DNA from: Candidatus Cloacimonas sp. | Lineage (GTDB): Bacteria; Cloacimonadota; Cloacimonadia; Cloacimonadales; Cloacimonadaceae | Length of the DNA: 64,000 nucleotides | Assembly: GCA_023227825.1 (NCBI GenBank) | Contig: JALOCJ010000001.1 | Coordinates: 124,001-188,000 of the forward strand | Reading direction: 5' to 3' | In this document: piece after piece, positions 25,897-34,653 of the stretch | How the letters are laid out: each line of letters starts with the position of its first letter | Numbering within the stretch: position 1 is the first letter of the stretch | Translations under genes and position numbers: made by a program | The notes under the pieces: model-generated | What the model was told of the DNA's origin: nothing | The model's database searches: none | The model's input: only the letters and a program-made list of their open reading frames with translations

Positions 25897-26972
25897 TAAG
25901 GATATTCCTTTGCTTCTTCGGTTCCATTCAGAACTCTTAATCCACCTTGGCAGAGTGCTTCCATTTCTTTTTCACCGGGATACAGGTATATAGGAGCAAT
26001 AAATTTAGTATGTTCTTTAATGAAATTCACTATATAATCGTTATATACCAAACCACCGCTAAGATAAATCCCATCTACTTTTCCCGCAAGCACTGCAGCA
26101 CAGGAACCTATTTCCTTAGATATTCTGTAGCACATTGCATCTAAAACAAGTTTAGCTTTTGGGTCACCTGCTGCAACTCTTTTACCAACTTCAATTCCGC
26201 TATCGGTTCCTAAATAAGCCATAAGTCCTGCACTTTTGGAAAGATAAGTAGTAAGTTCTTTTTTTGTGTATTTCCCTGAATAGCACATTTCTATCAAATC
26301 ACCGATGGGAAGTGAGCCGGCTCTTTGAGGAGAAAAGGGTCCCGTCCCTAAAAGAGCGTTATTAACATCCACCACTCTTCCGTTTTTTATTGCAGCAACG
26401 GAAATTCCACCTCCCAGGTGCACTCCAATTAAATTTACTGCATTTAAGCTTTTCCCCAGTTTTTCTGCTAATAAACGACAAATATAGCGGATATTTAACG
26501 CATGAAACAAACTTTTATGTTCAATTTCAGGAATGCCTGACAAGCGCGCAATATCCTCCATTTCATCTGTTGCTACCGGATCAACTATAAAATAGGGAAT
26601 GCCAAGTGGTTCTGCAACTGCTTTTGCCAAAAAGGCACCTAAATTGGAAGCATGGCTTCTTCCCCAAATTGTTATATCTTTCAAATCTCGTAACATTGCT
26701 TCATTTACTTTCCATGTTCCTCCACTTACAGGACGAACTAAACCACCTCTGCCAACTACTGCATTTAAACTTTGGGGATGGACATTATTTTCTTCCATCG
26801 CTTCCATAACCAATGTCTTACGAAAATCCGTCTGATTAAAAAGCTCACCAAATTGATTTAATTCTTCAGGATCGTGGCGTAAGGTCTTTTCAAAAACGGG
26901 AGTGCTGTCATCATAAACAGCAATTTTAGTTGATGTTGAACCGGGATTTATCGCGAGCACACGATATTTCAT
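25893..26972 (-). CDS. buk: Butyrate kinase
   Basis: 359 aa acetokinase-family enzyme: NPGSTSTKIAVYDD, AVVGRGGLVRPVSGGT, GVHLGGGISVAAIKNGRVVDVNNALLGTGPFSPQRAG, and LSGGLVYN. Interconverts butyryl-phosphate and butyrate, giving ATP. Branched-chain acyl substrates are also possible, as in other fermenters. No phosphotransbutyrylase gene is in the window. Confidence 0.9.
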   Translation of the reverse strand: MKYRVLAINPGSTSTKIAVYDDSTPVFEKTLRHDPEELNQFGELFNQTDFRKTLVMEAMEENNVHPQSLNAVVGRGGLVRPVSGGTWKVNEAMLRDLKDITIWGRSHASNLGAFLAKAVAEPLGIPYFIVDPVATDEMEDIARLSGIPEIEHKSLFHALNIRYICRLLAEKLGKSLNAVNLIGVHLGGGISVAAIKNGRVVDVNNALLGTGPFSPQRAGSLPIGDLIEMCYSGKYTKKELTTYLSKSAGLMAYLGTDSGIEVGKRVAAGDPKAKLVLDAMCYRISKEIGSCAAVLAGKVDGIYLSGGLVYNDYIVNFIKEHTKFIAPIYLYPGEKEMEALCQGGLRVLNGTEEAKEYPY

Positions 26973-27154
26973 TTTTCCTCCAGAATGTTAATTTTATTTT
27001 ATTTATCTTAAAAAATACAGGGCTTAAAACCGTCAATCAATTTTCTATTCCTTTTTTACTGCTGTCTATATCTGCTTGCCTTAAAAACAAAGATTTAGCT
27101 TGCCAGAAAATATACATTCCAAATTATGACTAAAATATAAATAAGGAACTTCCA

Positions 27155-27496
27155 ATGACACCTAATGAAAAAAACGAAACCCGTCCTGCAGATACACATA
27201 TCTGTGACGAAGAATGTCAGAATGAGCAATTTATTATTCCCGTAGAAAGCGAAGATGGTTCTATCCAAAATTATATTCCTATTGGGCATATTGAGTATGA
27301 GGATAAACTTTATATTGCTTTATCCCCTGAAGATGAAAATACTTATGAAATCTTTCAAATGATAGAATCAGGAGATATTGTTACTTTTTATCCCATTGAA
27401 GATGAGAATTTATTTAATATTTTAGCGGATAAATTCTACGAGCTCTTCTTATCTGCCCTGGACGAAACAGAATTTCCGGGCGATCCAGATATTTAA
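27155..27496 (+). CDS. DUF1292-like acidic protein
   Basis: 113 aa acidic, soluble. The segment EQFIIPVESEDGS through YIALSPEDENTYEIFQM resembles DUF1292 (YrzB-like) proteins, though an N-terminal cysteine pair (HICDEEC) is unusual. Ribosome-binding site AAGGAA. Followed by a terminator-like hairpin. Confidence 0.6.
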   Translation: MTPNEKNETRPADTHICDEECQNEQFIIPVESEDGSIQNYIPIGHIEYEDKLYIALSPEDENTYEIFQMIESGDIVTFYPIEDENLFNILADKFYELFLSALDETEFPGDPDI

Positions 27497-27531
27497 ACCA
27501 GCGGATTAGGATAATTATAAAATAATAAATT

Positions 27532-27567
27532 CTCCCTCTATTCCAATAATTGATGTGAGGGAGTTTT
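27532..27567 (+). terminator. Terminator-like hairpin after the DUF1292 gene
   Basis: Stem CTCCCTC/GAGGGAG with an 18-nt loop and a TTTT tail. A second inverted copy of the loop word (ATTATTGGAATA at 27641-27652) lies 90 bp further on and could form an alternative long-range pairing. Confidence 0.55.
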
Positions 27568-27710
27568 CTGCACTTCTATACAATAAGCCATTTATCTAAC
27601 CTAACTATATGATAGAAGGGATATTAACTTCTATCGTCATTATTGGAATACATCATAAAGGCAGATTACGCAACAGGACTGAAACAGTAAATGCCAATTG
27701 AATTTTTCCC

Positions 27711-27739
27711 TTGACAGAATATTCTATTTGTGATCATAA
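27711..27739 (+). promoter_or_regulatory. Candidate sigma-70-type promoter for the sensor kinase
   Basis: TTGACA (27711-27716), 17-bp spacer, TCATAA (27734-27739). The start site near 27746 would lie after the GTG at 27730 and before ATG 27769, supporting the later start codon. Confidence 0.55.
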
Positions 27740-27768
27740 AGAAAATTATATATTTTATTGGTAGGAAA

Positions 27769-30231
27769 ATGAATAGAACGATAGTTTTTGGGATTATTTG
27801 CCTTTTCTTATGTGGTAGCTGCTGGCTAACCCGCGAAATTGATACCCGTCAATTTACACTCAAGGAAATGACTCAGTATACTGTTCCCTTAAATGGTTGG
27901 ATAACAGCTGGTTTGAAAGATGAAAGTGAAGATTTCTTTATTTGTCATTCTCAATATAATGAGCATACATATTTTATCCTGGTTCAAGATATTAAAGGCA
28001 AAACTATCTCCCAAATCAATCTCCCGAATAAAATTATCGCTCTGAACACCCTTATTGATAAAAGAAATAATGACCGATGGCTATTTATCAGCAGTAACGA
28101 TTCCGATTCACTTTATTTAATGGGGGTAAAATATATCTGGCAAATTCCCCTGCAAAGAGAGAACAAATATTTTTCCTCTTTAGAACGGACTGACAGAGCA
28201 AAAGGCAGGGTTGACTATATTTATAACGGTTCTATTTATCCCATTTTTCTGGAGGACATAGATAATGACGGAAAAATGGAACTGCTTTGTAAATTAATTG
28301 ATTTTTTTACTGCTAAACCAAGGGGACTAATTTTATACGATTTTGAAACCGGTTCTATTAAATGGCGTTATGATTTACCTTGCAATCCCAGGAGTGTTTT
28401 ATGGGATGATTTTGATGGTGATGGCAGCAAAGAAATTATTGTCTCTAATGATGCTTTGAAAAATACTGATGAAATTATCAATGATGTTGACGACAGTAGT
28501 GGTTGGATTATTGTTCTTTCTGCAAAAGGAGAGGTTTTATATAAAGAACGCGAATTTAACGGTTATGGCAGAATTTGTCTTGATACAGCAGATGTAAATC
28601 AGGATGGAATAAAAGAAATATATGCCGTAAACTGCACCTGGGGAAGCGAAAAACACTTTAATATTGCCTCGGTATTTAACTGGAATGGTAAACGGCTAAT
28701 CAAAAACCGAACTCTGGAACTTCCTTCAACTTTGGAAGCAAAACAGTATGCTCATTTTTTACAAAAGATGGGTAGCACTTCTGATTATTATCTTCATTTG
28801 GTAGATACTAAGTCGGGATTATTGATTCTGGACGCGGATTTAATGCCTGTAAAACATAACTATAGGGACTTTGTTAGTCAAATTTGGGATATTGGAGACC
28901 TGGATAGGGATGGCAACAAGGAATTGTTTTTGCAAAAGAAAGATGGCTCACTGGAAATTCTGGATAAAAATTATTACCGCTGCGCAAGAATAAAAAATCC
29001 TTTCCCGGATACTATAATTTATGGTGCAAATATTGTAAAAACCGGATTTGAGACAAATCCAATGCTTGTAGCGGGAACCAATAAACAGATCAATTATTAT
29101 GAATATACCCCCCTTTCCCCATTTGTTATTTTACTATCTCTCCTGCAAAATTATGCTCTTTATTTGTTTGTTCTGGTTGCCCTACTCTGTATTATTTTAA
29201 TTATCAGCAATATTTATCGTAGAAAAGCCGTTCTGAAACTGATAGACAGCTGGGAACAAGGTATTTTAACAGTAAACAAAAAAGGCATTATCAAGCACTA
29301 TAATTTCAAAATCAATGAGCTTGCCAATGATTTCGGCACCCTAAATAATAAAAACCTGAACGATATCTTTCCTGCATTAGCTAAACCTTTTCAGGAATTC
29401 TGTAGAGAAAAATTGAGGACCGGAAGTTATATTGGAACCTTAAAACAAAATCCTCAAAGCCGGGTTTTTCAGGTTTACTTTATCCGCAATTCAACCTGTA
29501 AAAAGCTTTTTTCTATTGTTATTCGCCCCTATACTGAAGAAAGTGAAATTCAGGATAAAATTGAATGGGCAGAAACAGCTCGTCGTCTTTCTCATCATGT
29601 ACGCCGGCATATAACCAATATTTTGCTCGCTTTGGAAACTCTGAATGCAGATACAGACCCCACCCGTAACAAATATTATCAAATTATCCATTCTGAAATA
29701 GATAAAGTTCGGGTCTTTACTCATTCCTTTCAACGCTTTACAGAACTCCAGGATTATCAATTGGAACTGCAGGATATCATCCCTTCCATTGAACACTGCC
29801 TGGCAAAAATTCAATTTCCCGAAAATATCAAATTAATTAAAAACTGGTCGCTGACTTCAATTTCTGCCAATATTGAGCCCATTCGTTTTGAAGAAGCGCT
29901 CACTAATATTGTTAATAATGCCTTGGATGCAATGCCTGAAGGAGGAACTTTACATATCAGTATAAAGGAATTTCCACTTGCTTCATCTCCCCAAGGTCAA
30001 TTGAGAGTGCTAATTGAAATTGAAGATACGGGTAAAGGTATTCCGGCAAAATACCTGGAAGATATCTGGAAACCATTTTTTACTACCAATCAATCGGGAA
30101 CCGGTATCGGCATTCCCGAAACTAAAAAAATAATTGATTCTATGGGAGGGCTGATGAACATTCAAAGTGAAGAAAATGTTGGCACGGTTGTCAGTATCTG
30201 GTTAAAAGGAGCTTCTGATGTTAGAAATTAG
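27769..30231 (+). CDS. FG-GAP sensor histidine kinase (NtrB-type)
   Basis: 820 aa from ATG 27769 (GGTAGGAAA ribosome-binding site). Order: signal or anchor segment (residues 1-25), extracytoplasmic propeller with four calcium-type loops (DIDNDGKME, DFDGDGSKE, DVNQDGIKE, DLDRDGNKE), one transmembrane segment (~455-485), a PAS-like region, dimerisation helix with SHHVRRHITN at H609, then HATPase motifs NNALDAM, DTGKGIP and GTGIGIP. The phosphoacceptor His is followed by His rather than the usual Glu/Asp, and the usual Pro is His. The end overlaps the response regulator by 14 bp. Confidence 0.9.
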   Translation: MNRTIVFGIICLFLCGSCWLTREIDTRQFTLKEMTQYTVPLNGWITAGLKDESEDFFICHSQYNEHTYFILVQDIKGKTISQINLPNKIIALNTLIDKRNNDRWLFISSNDSDSLYLMGVKYIWQIPLQRENKYFSSLERTDRAKGRVDYIYNGSIYPIFLEDIDNDGKMELLCKLIDFFTAKPRGLILYDFETGSIKWRYDLPCNPRSVLWDDFDGDGSKEIIVSNDALKNTDEIINDVDDSSGWIIVLSAKGEVLYKEREFNGYGRICLDTADVNQDGIKEIYAVNCTWGSEKHFNIASVFNWNGKRLIKNRTLELPSTLEAKQYAHFLQKMGSTSDYYLHLVDTKSGLLILDADLMPVKHNYRDFVSQIWDIGDLDRDGNKELFLQKKDGSLEILDKNYYRCARIKNPFPDTIIYGANIVKTGFETNPMLVAGTNKQINYYEYTPLSPFVILLSLLQNYALYLFVLVALLCIILIISNIYRRKAVLKLIDSWEQGILTVNKKGIIKHYNFKINELANDFGTLNNKNLNDIFPALAKPFQEFCREKLRTGSYIGTLKQNPQSRVFQVYFIRNSTCKKLFSIVIRPYTEESEIQDKIEWAETARRLSHHVRRHITNILLALETLNADTDPTRNKYYQIIHSEIDKVRVFTHSFQRFTELQDYQLELQDIIPSIEHCLAKIQFPENIKLIKNWSLTSISANIEPIRFEEALTNIVNNALDAMPEGGTLHISIKEFPLASSPQGQLRVLIEIEDTGKGIPAKYLEDIWKPFFTTNQSGTGIGIPETKKIIDSMGGLMNIQSEENVGTVVSIWLKGASDVRN

Positions 30232-31558
30232 CATCCTTTTGGCAGATGACGATCTTGTTTTCCTCCAGCTAACTTCCGATTTTTTAAGGAAAAACGGCTA
30301 TGCTGTGGATTGCTCTTCCAATATTGAAGCAACTGAAACCCTTTTACAAAAAAATAATTATGATATTATGATGCTGGATATGTGTTTTCCCGCTCTTTAT
30401 GACGGCTTTAGTTTATTAGACAAAGTGCGCGAAAATTATCCTGATTTGCCTGTTTTAATGATTTCCGGTAGCGGACATATTCCCGATGCCGTAAAAGCAA
30501 TAAAAAATGGAGCAATGGATTTTATTGAAAAACCAATAGATACAACCCATCTGCTCTTGCGTTTGGAACGAATCTATGACGGTATCGTAACAAAAAAACA
30601 AATGCACAGTTTACGCTTAGCTGCAATTGGTATGCAAGGTAACTCTGCCGTTATGCAAAAAATCTATGACGATATCTGTAAAGCTGCCAGGTTTGACTGT
30701 CCCGTTTTAATTACAGGTGAAACGGGTGCAGGAAAAGAACTTGCTGCCAGAGCTGTTCATCGTTTAAGCAAATATGGTGAAAAAAATCTGGTCAGCATAA
30801 ACTGTGCTTCCATTCCCAAAGAACTTTTTGAAGCGGAGCTTTTCGGCTATGAAAGCGGTTCTTTTACAGGTGCAGTAAAAGCGCATCGGGGCTATTTTGA
30901 ATTTGCTGATCAGAATTCTCTCTTTATGGATGAAATAAGTCAGCTCCCTCTTGAAGTTCAGGCAAAACTTTTACGCGTGGTCTCCGAAAACGAAATTCAG
31001 AAAATTGGCGGTAAAGTCCAAAAAGTTAATACCCGCATTATCAGCGCTACAAACCAGAACCTGGAAAAACTTACCGAAGAAAAACTCTTTCGGAAAGACC
31101 TTTTCTATCGCTTAAATACGATTGAAATAAACATTCCCCCGTTAAGAAAACGGATTGAAGATATCCCTGTTCTGGCAGAGTATTTTATGAATGAATTCTG
31201 CACCCGGAATGATATTCCCCCCAAACCAATTAGCCCTTCTGCTGTTTCCTGGCTTTGTGAACAAAAATGGGAAGGAAATGTTCGCGAATTGAAAAATGCA
31301 GTGGAAAGAGCGGTAGTTTTTTCTAAAAATGACCATTTGACTATGGTAGATTTTACCACACCCTCCGAAAGCGATCTTAGCGATCGCGAGTATGGCTCTT
31401 TACGAAAAGCAATTACCAGTTTTGAGAAGGCATATATAGAAAATGTTTTAAGGATTTATAATTACAATATACGCCAGGCAGCATACCATTTACAGATGGA
31501 TAAATCCAATCTTTTCAAAAAGATATCCGCTCTGAAAATTACCCTGCCTACCCGTTAG
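30218..31558 (+). CDS. NtrC-family sigma-54 response regulator
   Basis: 446 aa. Receiver domain with D10-D12 pocket, phosphoacceptor D54 and K105; AAA+ domain with Walker A GETGAGKE (167-174), the sigma-54-contact loop GSFTGA (214-219, usual form GAFTGA), Walker B LFMDEI, and R-finger-containing NVRELKNAVERAVVF. The Fis-type HTH is at the end (NIRQAAYHLQMDKSNLFKKI). Cognate to the upstream sensor by overlap. A sigma-54-type promoter lies 160 bp downstream. Confidence 0.95.
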   Translation: MLEISILLADDDLVFLQLTSDFLRKNGYAVDCSSNIEATETLLQKNNYDIMMLDMCFPALYDGFSLLDKVRENYPDLPVLMISGSGHIPDAVKAIKNGAMDFIEKPIDTTHLLLRLERIYDGIVTKKQMHSLRLAAIGMQGNSAVMQKIYDDICKAARFDCPVLITGETGAGKELAARAVHRLSKYGEKNLVSINCASIPKELFEAELFGYESGSFTGAVKAHRGYFEFADQNSLFMDEISQLPLEVQAKLLRVVSENEIQKIGGKVQKVNTRIISATNQNLEKLTEEKLFRKDLFYRLNTIEINIPPLRKRIEDIPVLAEYFMNEFCTRNDIPPKPISPSAVSWLCEQKWEGNVRELKNAVERAVVFSKNDHLTMVDFTTPSESDLSDREYGSLRKAITSFEKAYIENVLRIYNYNIRQAAYHLQMDKSNLFKKISALKITLPTR

Positions 31559-31714
31559 CTAATCCAATCTTTGGAATTTCAATAACTTCAGCTCTAAAAT
31601 ACCTTCAGCTAATCAATATTACTCATTTTTAACTGTGGTAAATTATACCCTATACTTCTTTTCTCTATTTGCATAACTATTATAATTATCAAGGTCTTAT
31701 ATTTGTTATCCGAT

Positions 31715-31730
31715 TTGGCATAATCTCTGC
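31715..31730 (+). promoter_or_regulatory. Candidate sigma-54 promoter
   Basis: TTGGCATAATCTCTGC carries GG (31717-31718) and GC (31729-31730) with exactly 10 bases between, the invariant sigma-54 -24/-12 layout. Predicted start near 31742. The direct repeat CTTCAGCT about 110-130 bp upstream could be an activator site. Confidence 0.6.
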
Positions 31731-31741
31731 ATTTCAGAAAT

Positions 31742-31812
31742 ACGAATCTCTGTATTCGGGGTTTTTGGAAAGTAGGAATAGGGTCTGTAGGCAAGGTTTG
31801 TAGGCCCTTTTT
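31742..31812 (+). ncRNA. Candidate sigma-54-driven small RNA
   Basis: A ~71-nt transcript would run from the sigma-54 start to a terminator with stem GGGTCT/AGGCCC and TTTTT. No open frame with a ribosome-binding site is present, and no plus-strand gene follows for 10 kb. Inferred; no expression evidence. Confidence 0.45.
31781..31812 (+). terminator. Rho-independent terminator of the candidate sRNA
   Basis: Six-pair stem GGGTCT/AGGCCC (one G-U) with a 15-nt loop, then TTTTT. Confidence 0.55.
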
Positions 31813-32178
31813 GTTTGCTGCAGATTCACCGGATAATTTTTAATAATAGGTTTGAGATGAATAGGATTAATACTGTTTTCCCCTTTATAAGGCATAAATA
31901 TTTTCCTGTCTGATGTAGATTTCTGCAAAAACAGCAATCAGGAGATGTCTATGCAATATAACTTCCATACTATAAAAGGAAATAATATTAATAGAGAAAA
32001 GGAGTTGGCGAAGAATGACTTTGCCCTGCTTTTTTTTCATTTATTGCCTTTTCATAATTGATAGTGTCCAACATAAAAAATTTATTCTATATGGCAGTAA
32101 ATTAGCTTGCAATTGGCGAGACCTTTACCTGTTTTTAGACAGCGTATTATTCCCTGCCAAGTTGATTCTTTTAGACAG

Positions 32179-32266
32179 CTTTAACACTCCTTTAACGATT
32201 CCCTAACGGCCGTTAAGGAAGTGTTACGGAAGTGTTACGGCAGCGTTACGGGAGCATTAAATAAGT
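32179..32266. repeat. 11-bp-phased dyad element, copy 3
   Basis: Three left units (CTTTAACACTC, CTTTAACGATT, CCCTAACGGCC) meet five right units (GTTAAGGAAGT, GTTACGGAAGT, GTTACGGCAGC, GTTACGGGAGC, ATTAAATAAGT) head to head at GGCC, all in strict 11-bp phase. The longest copy. Confidence 0.88.
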
Positions 32267-32590
32267 GATTAAGCAACAGGCATTTATACTAAGTCCACAA
32301 AGTAATTTAATAAATCAAGATGATGAAAAGAGCATAGCTTCTGTCTTGTAATTTCATTCAGGAAAAAGCTGCTACTATCATAGGTTTATGAACTCCAAGA
32401 CCATCAGGTAAAGTATCTTATACCCTCTCAATTTTTTCTAATATCTGAGCATCAAGACATTACTTTCATTGCCCTATAGTAACCCTCCTGATTTTTTACT
32501 AACACAGGACGCTATAATCATTATTTATAGCTTGTCCATAAAAATGTTTTATTGTCCTCATTCCAAATTCCTTTTATCACTTTTCATTTT

Positions 32591-33397
32591 TTACAAATAC
32601 CTGAGCATCTCTCTATCAGTAACTCCTGCATAAAGTTCAATATAAGGTTTTACAGGACTGATATTTATTTTGGGAAAAAAGACCTCTTCCACCTGGAAAA
32701 AACCTACCGAGGCATTCATTTCCACGGTAATATTGATGGGCTTTTCCTGTCCCTTAAAAATCTTCACTTTTTGAATAGCGGAAGCAGAAGTCCTGTGAAT
32801 ATCTCCAACTCTTGTTTGGGAAGAAAGTATAGTAGGAATTCTGGCTCTGCCTTTTTCCATATCACTTCCATCTCCAATTAAAACCAAACCTGCCTCCAGG
32901 GAATGAATTTTGTGGGTTGCCATATGACCAAAAATACCTTCAATAGTAAGAGAACGGATAGCGGTTTTTAGGATACTCTCATTTTCCGTATGTAATATGT
33001 TCAGAACAGTATCTATATAAGGAATAGCCAGTTGAATAGAAAGCAATTCATGTGATTCGCGAGTTATAGCCATTCCCAAATCATGCAGTAAAGAAGCTAA
33101 AATTACAGCTGTAAGTGAATCGTCTGCAGTTCCTACTTCTTCTTTTTCCAGATTCATTTTAATACCTGACTGATGGAGCAAATTGAACATTTTAATAGCG
33201 TTCAAAGTTGCTTTCCGCATATGCACAGGACCGTGATCATTATAGCCCAAACGCTTAATAGATACAATATTGGCATATTCTTGATGTGCTTGAAGTTCCG
33301 AATTGGCAAAAAGCCATTCAGCTGTTTTAAGTGCCTTTTCAGTAAGCAGTTTCAAGATTCTTTGCTCCAGTAATTGTTGTTTAACTGATTTATACAT
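32591..33397 (-). CDS. HD-domain phosphohydrolase
   Basis: 268 aa. Metal-binding pattern GYNDHGPVH (H55, H59) and SLLHDLGMAI (H105-D106) identify the HD superfamily. The substrate is unknown; a nucleotide or second messenger is likely. Ribosome-binding site AGGAGG. Last gene of the leftward unit that includes the ThrE-type exporter. Confidence 0.8.
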   Translation of the reverse strand: MYKSVKQQLLEQRILKLLTEKALKTAEWLFANSELQAHQEYANIVSIKRLGYNDHGPVHMRKATLNAIKMFNLLHQSGIKMNLEKEEVGTADDSLTAVILASLLHDLGMAITRESHELLSIQLAIPYIDTVLNILHTENESILKTAIRSLTIEGIFGHMATHKIHSLEAGLVLIGDGSDMEKGRARIPTILSSQTRVGDIHRTSASAIQKVKIFKGQEKPINITVEMNASVGFFQVEEVFFPKINISPVKPYIELYAGVTDREMLRYL

Positions 33398-33409
33398 TTT
33401 TTTTGCCTC

Positions 33410-33862
33410 CTAAAATCTGTTCATAAGTTTGTTTATTAAATTGGTTACCGAAGAGACCAGAGCAATGGCAATAGAAATGGTTCCGGCAATAAGCAGGGTC
33501 TGTAAAATGGTTTTGGAAGCATTCAGATTATCTCCAGCAATGTATAATTGCATAGAATTAAAGAGACCTCTTCCTGGAACTAAAGGAATAATAGCACAGG
33601 TTACAAATACAGAAACCGGTGTTTTTAAATGTGGTGCTACTATTTCTGAATAAATGCACACTAGAATTATGGCTACAAACACTGAAAAAAGCATTGACTT
33701 GCTGTAATACAAAGTTACTAAATAAAAAGCCCAACAAAGTCCCCCACTTAAAGCAGTAAAAATTATCCTGATTCCTTTTAAGTTGGAACGAATGGAAAAA
33801 CCTAAAATAGCCAGAAAAGCCCAAATAAATTGCATTAAGGTTAAAGTATCAAAGGGCTGCAT
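33410..33862 (-). CDS. ThrE-type exporter, C-terminal half (YjjB-like)
   Basis: 150 aa with about five membrane helices; it matches the ThrE_2/DUF3815 half (ALSGGLCWAFYLV, VPGRGLFNSM). E. coli YjjP-YjjB, a split transporter of this family, exports succinate; others export threonine or serine. Start ATG 33862 overlaps the upstream stop as TAATG. Confidence 0.85.
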   Translation of the reverse strand: MQPFDTLTLMQFIWAFLAILGFSIRSNLKGIRIIFTALSGGLCWAFYLVTLYYSKSMLFSVFVAIILVCIYSEIVAPHLKTPVSVFVTCAIIPLVPGRGLFNSMQLYIAGDNLNASKTILQTLLIAGTISIAIALVSSVTNLINKLMNRF

Positions 33863-34653
33863 TAAAAACCACACATTGACCAAATTTTAAGCATTGAAGC
33901 ACTTCCTGCTACGATTCCTACCGTAATAAATAGTGCTTCTACAGCTCTAGCTGTTCCGGCAACAAGGTCTCCACTCATTGTATCACGAATGGCATTAGTA
34001 ATAGAAAGTCCGGGAACAAGTAACATTATACCACCAATTATAATATTATCCAAACGAATGTAAGGTATAAAAATATCCAATGTTTTTGCTAGCAAAACAA
34101 TCAGCGCTGCTGCTATGGCATTCAGCAAAAAGTTATTAAAAGCTAATCTCTCTAGATATTTTAAGCTAAAAGTAACGACTGTGCCAATGAAAAAAGCAAC
34201 AGCAAATTCCATCCAAGAACCGCCAAAAAGTAAACAGAAAAAACCACTTGTAGCCCCTCCACAGAGGTCTCTTATCCAGGGACTCCAAGGATTATCATTA
34301 TCTATTTTTTTCAGTTCCTCAGTAAAATTAACAAGTTGTTGCTGCAGTTCCTGTTCGGAAAGTGGTTTCACTTCCATACAGTTCACCATTTTACTAATGC
34401 GAGTTATTTTCCCCAGGTCTATGCGGCGGTTTTCAATCCTTTTGATACTGGTAAAAATATTGCCGTTTTCATCCTTGATGCTGATAAAAATACCTGTGGG
34501 AGTTACATAAGATTCTGTTTCAGGGTAGCCAAAACAGTTGCAGACCTTTTTCATCATTAATTCTACGCGGTTTGTTGTTCCTCCGCTTTGCAAAATAATG
34601 CGTCCAATTTCTAATGCCAGTTCAAGAACTTGTTGAGAGCTAACTTTTGGCAT
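33862..34653 (-). CDS. ThrE-type exporter, N-terminal half (YjjP-like)
   Basis: 263 aa, DUF1212/ThrE N-terminal domain: a cytoplasmic start (SGGTTNRVELMMKKVCN, TPTGIFIS) then about five membrane helices with VPGLSITNAIRD and SGDLVAGTARAVEA, the family signatures. Works with the 33410-33862 product. Overlaps the MutS-like gene by 14 bp. Confidence 0.88.
   Translation of the reverse strand: MPKVSSQQVLELALEIGRIILQSGGTTNRVELMMKKVCNCFGYPETESYVTPTGIFISIKDENGNIFTSIKRIENRRIDLGKITRISKMVNCMEVKPLSEQELQQQLVNFTEELKKIDNDNPWSPWIRDLCGGATSGFFCLLFGGSWMEFAVAFFIGTVVTFSLKYLERLAFNNFLLNAIAAALIVLLAKTLDIFIPYIRLDNIIIGGIMLLVPGLSITNAIRDTMSGDLVAGTARAVEALFITVGIVAGSASMLKIWSMCGF

Larger units (their letters stand above)
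31559..32590. other. Long non-coding stretch after the two-component system
   Basis: About 1 kb with no credible protein gene. It contains a repeated CTTCAGCT word (31585-31593, 31602-31610), a sigma-54-type promoter (31715-31730), a terminator (31781-31812) and the 11-bp-phased dyad (32179-32266). Short frames have no ribosome-binding sites or protein-like composition. Confidence 0.6.
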
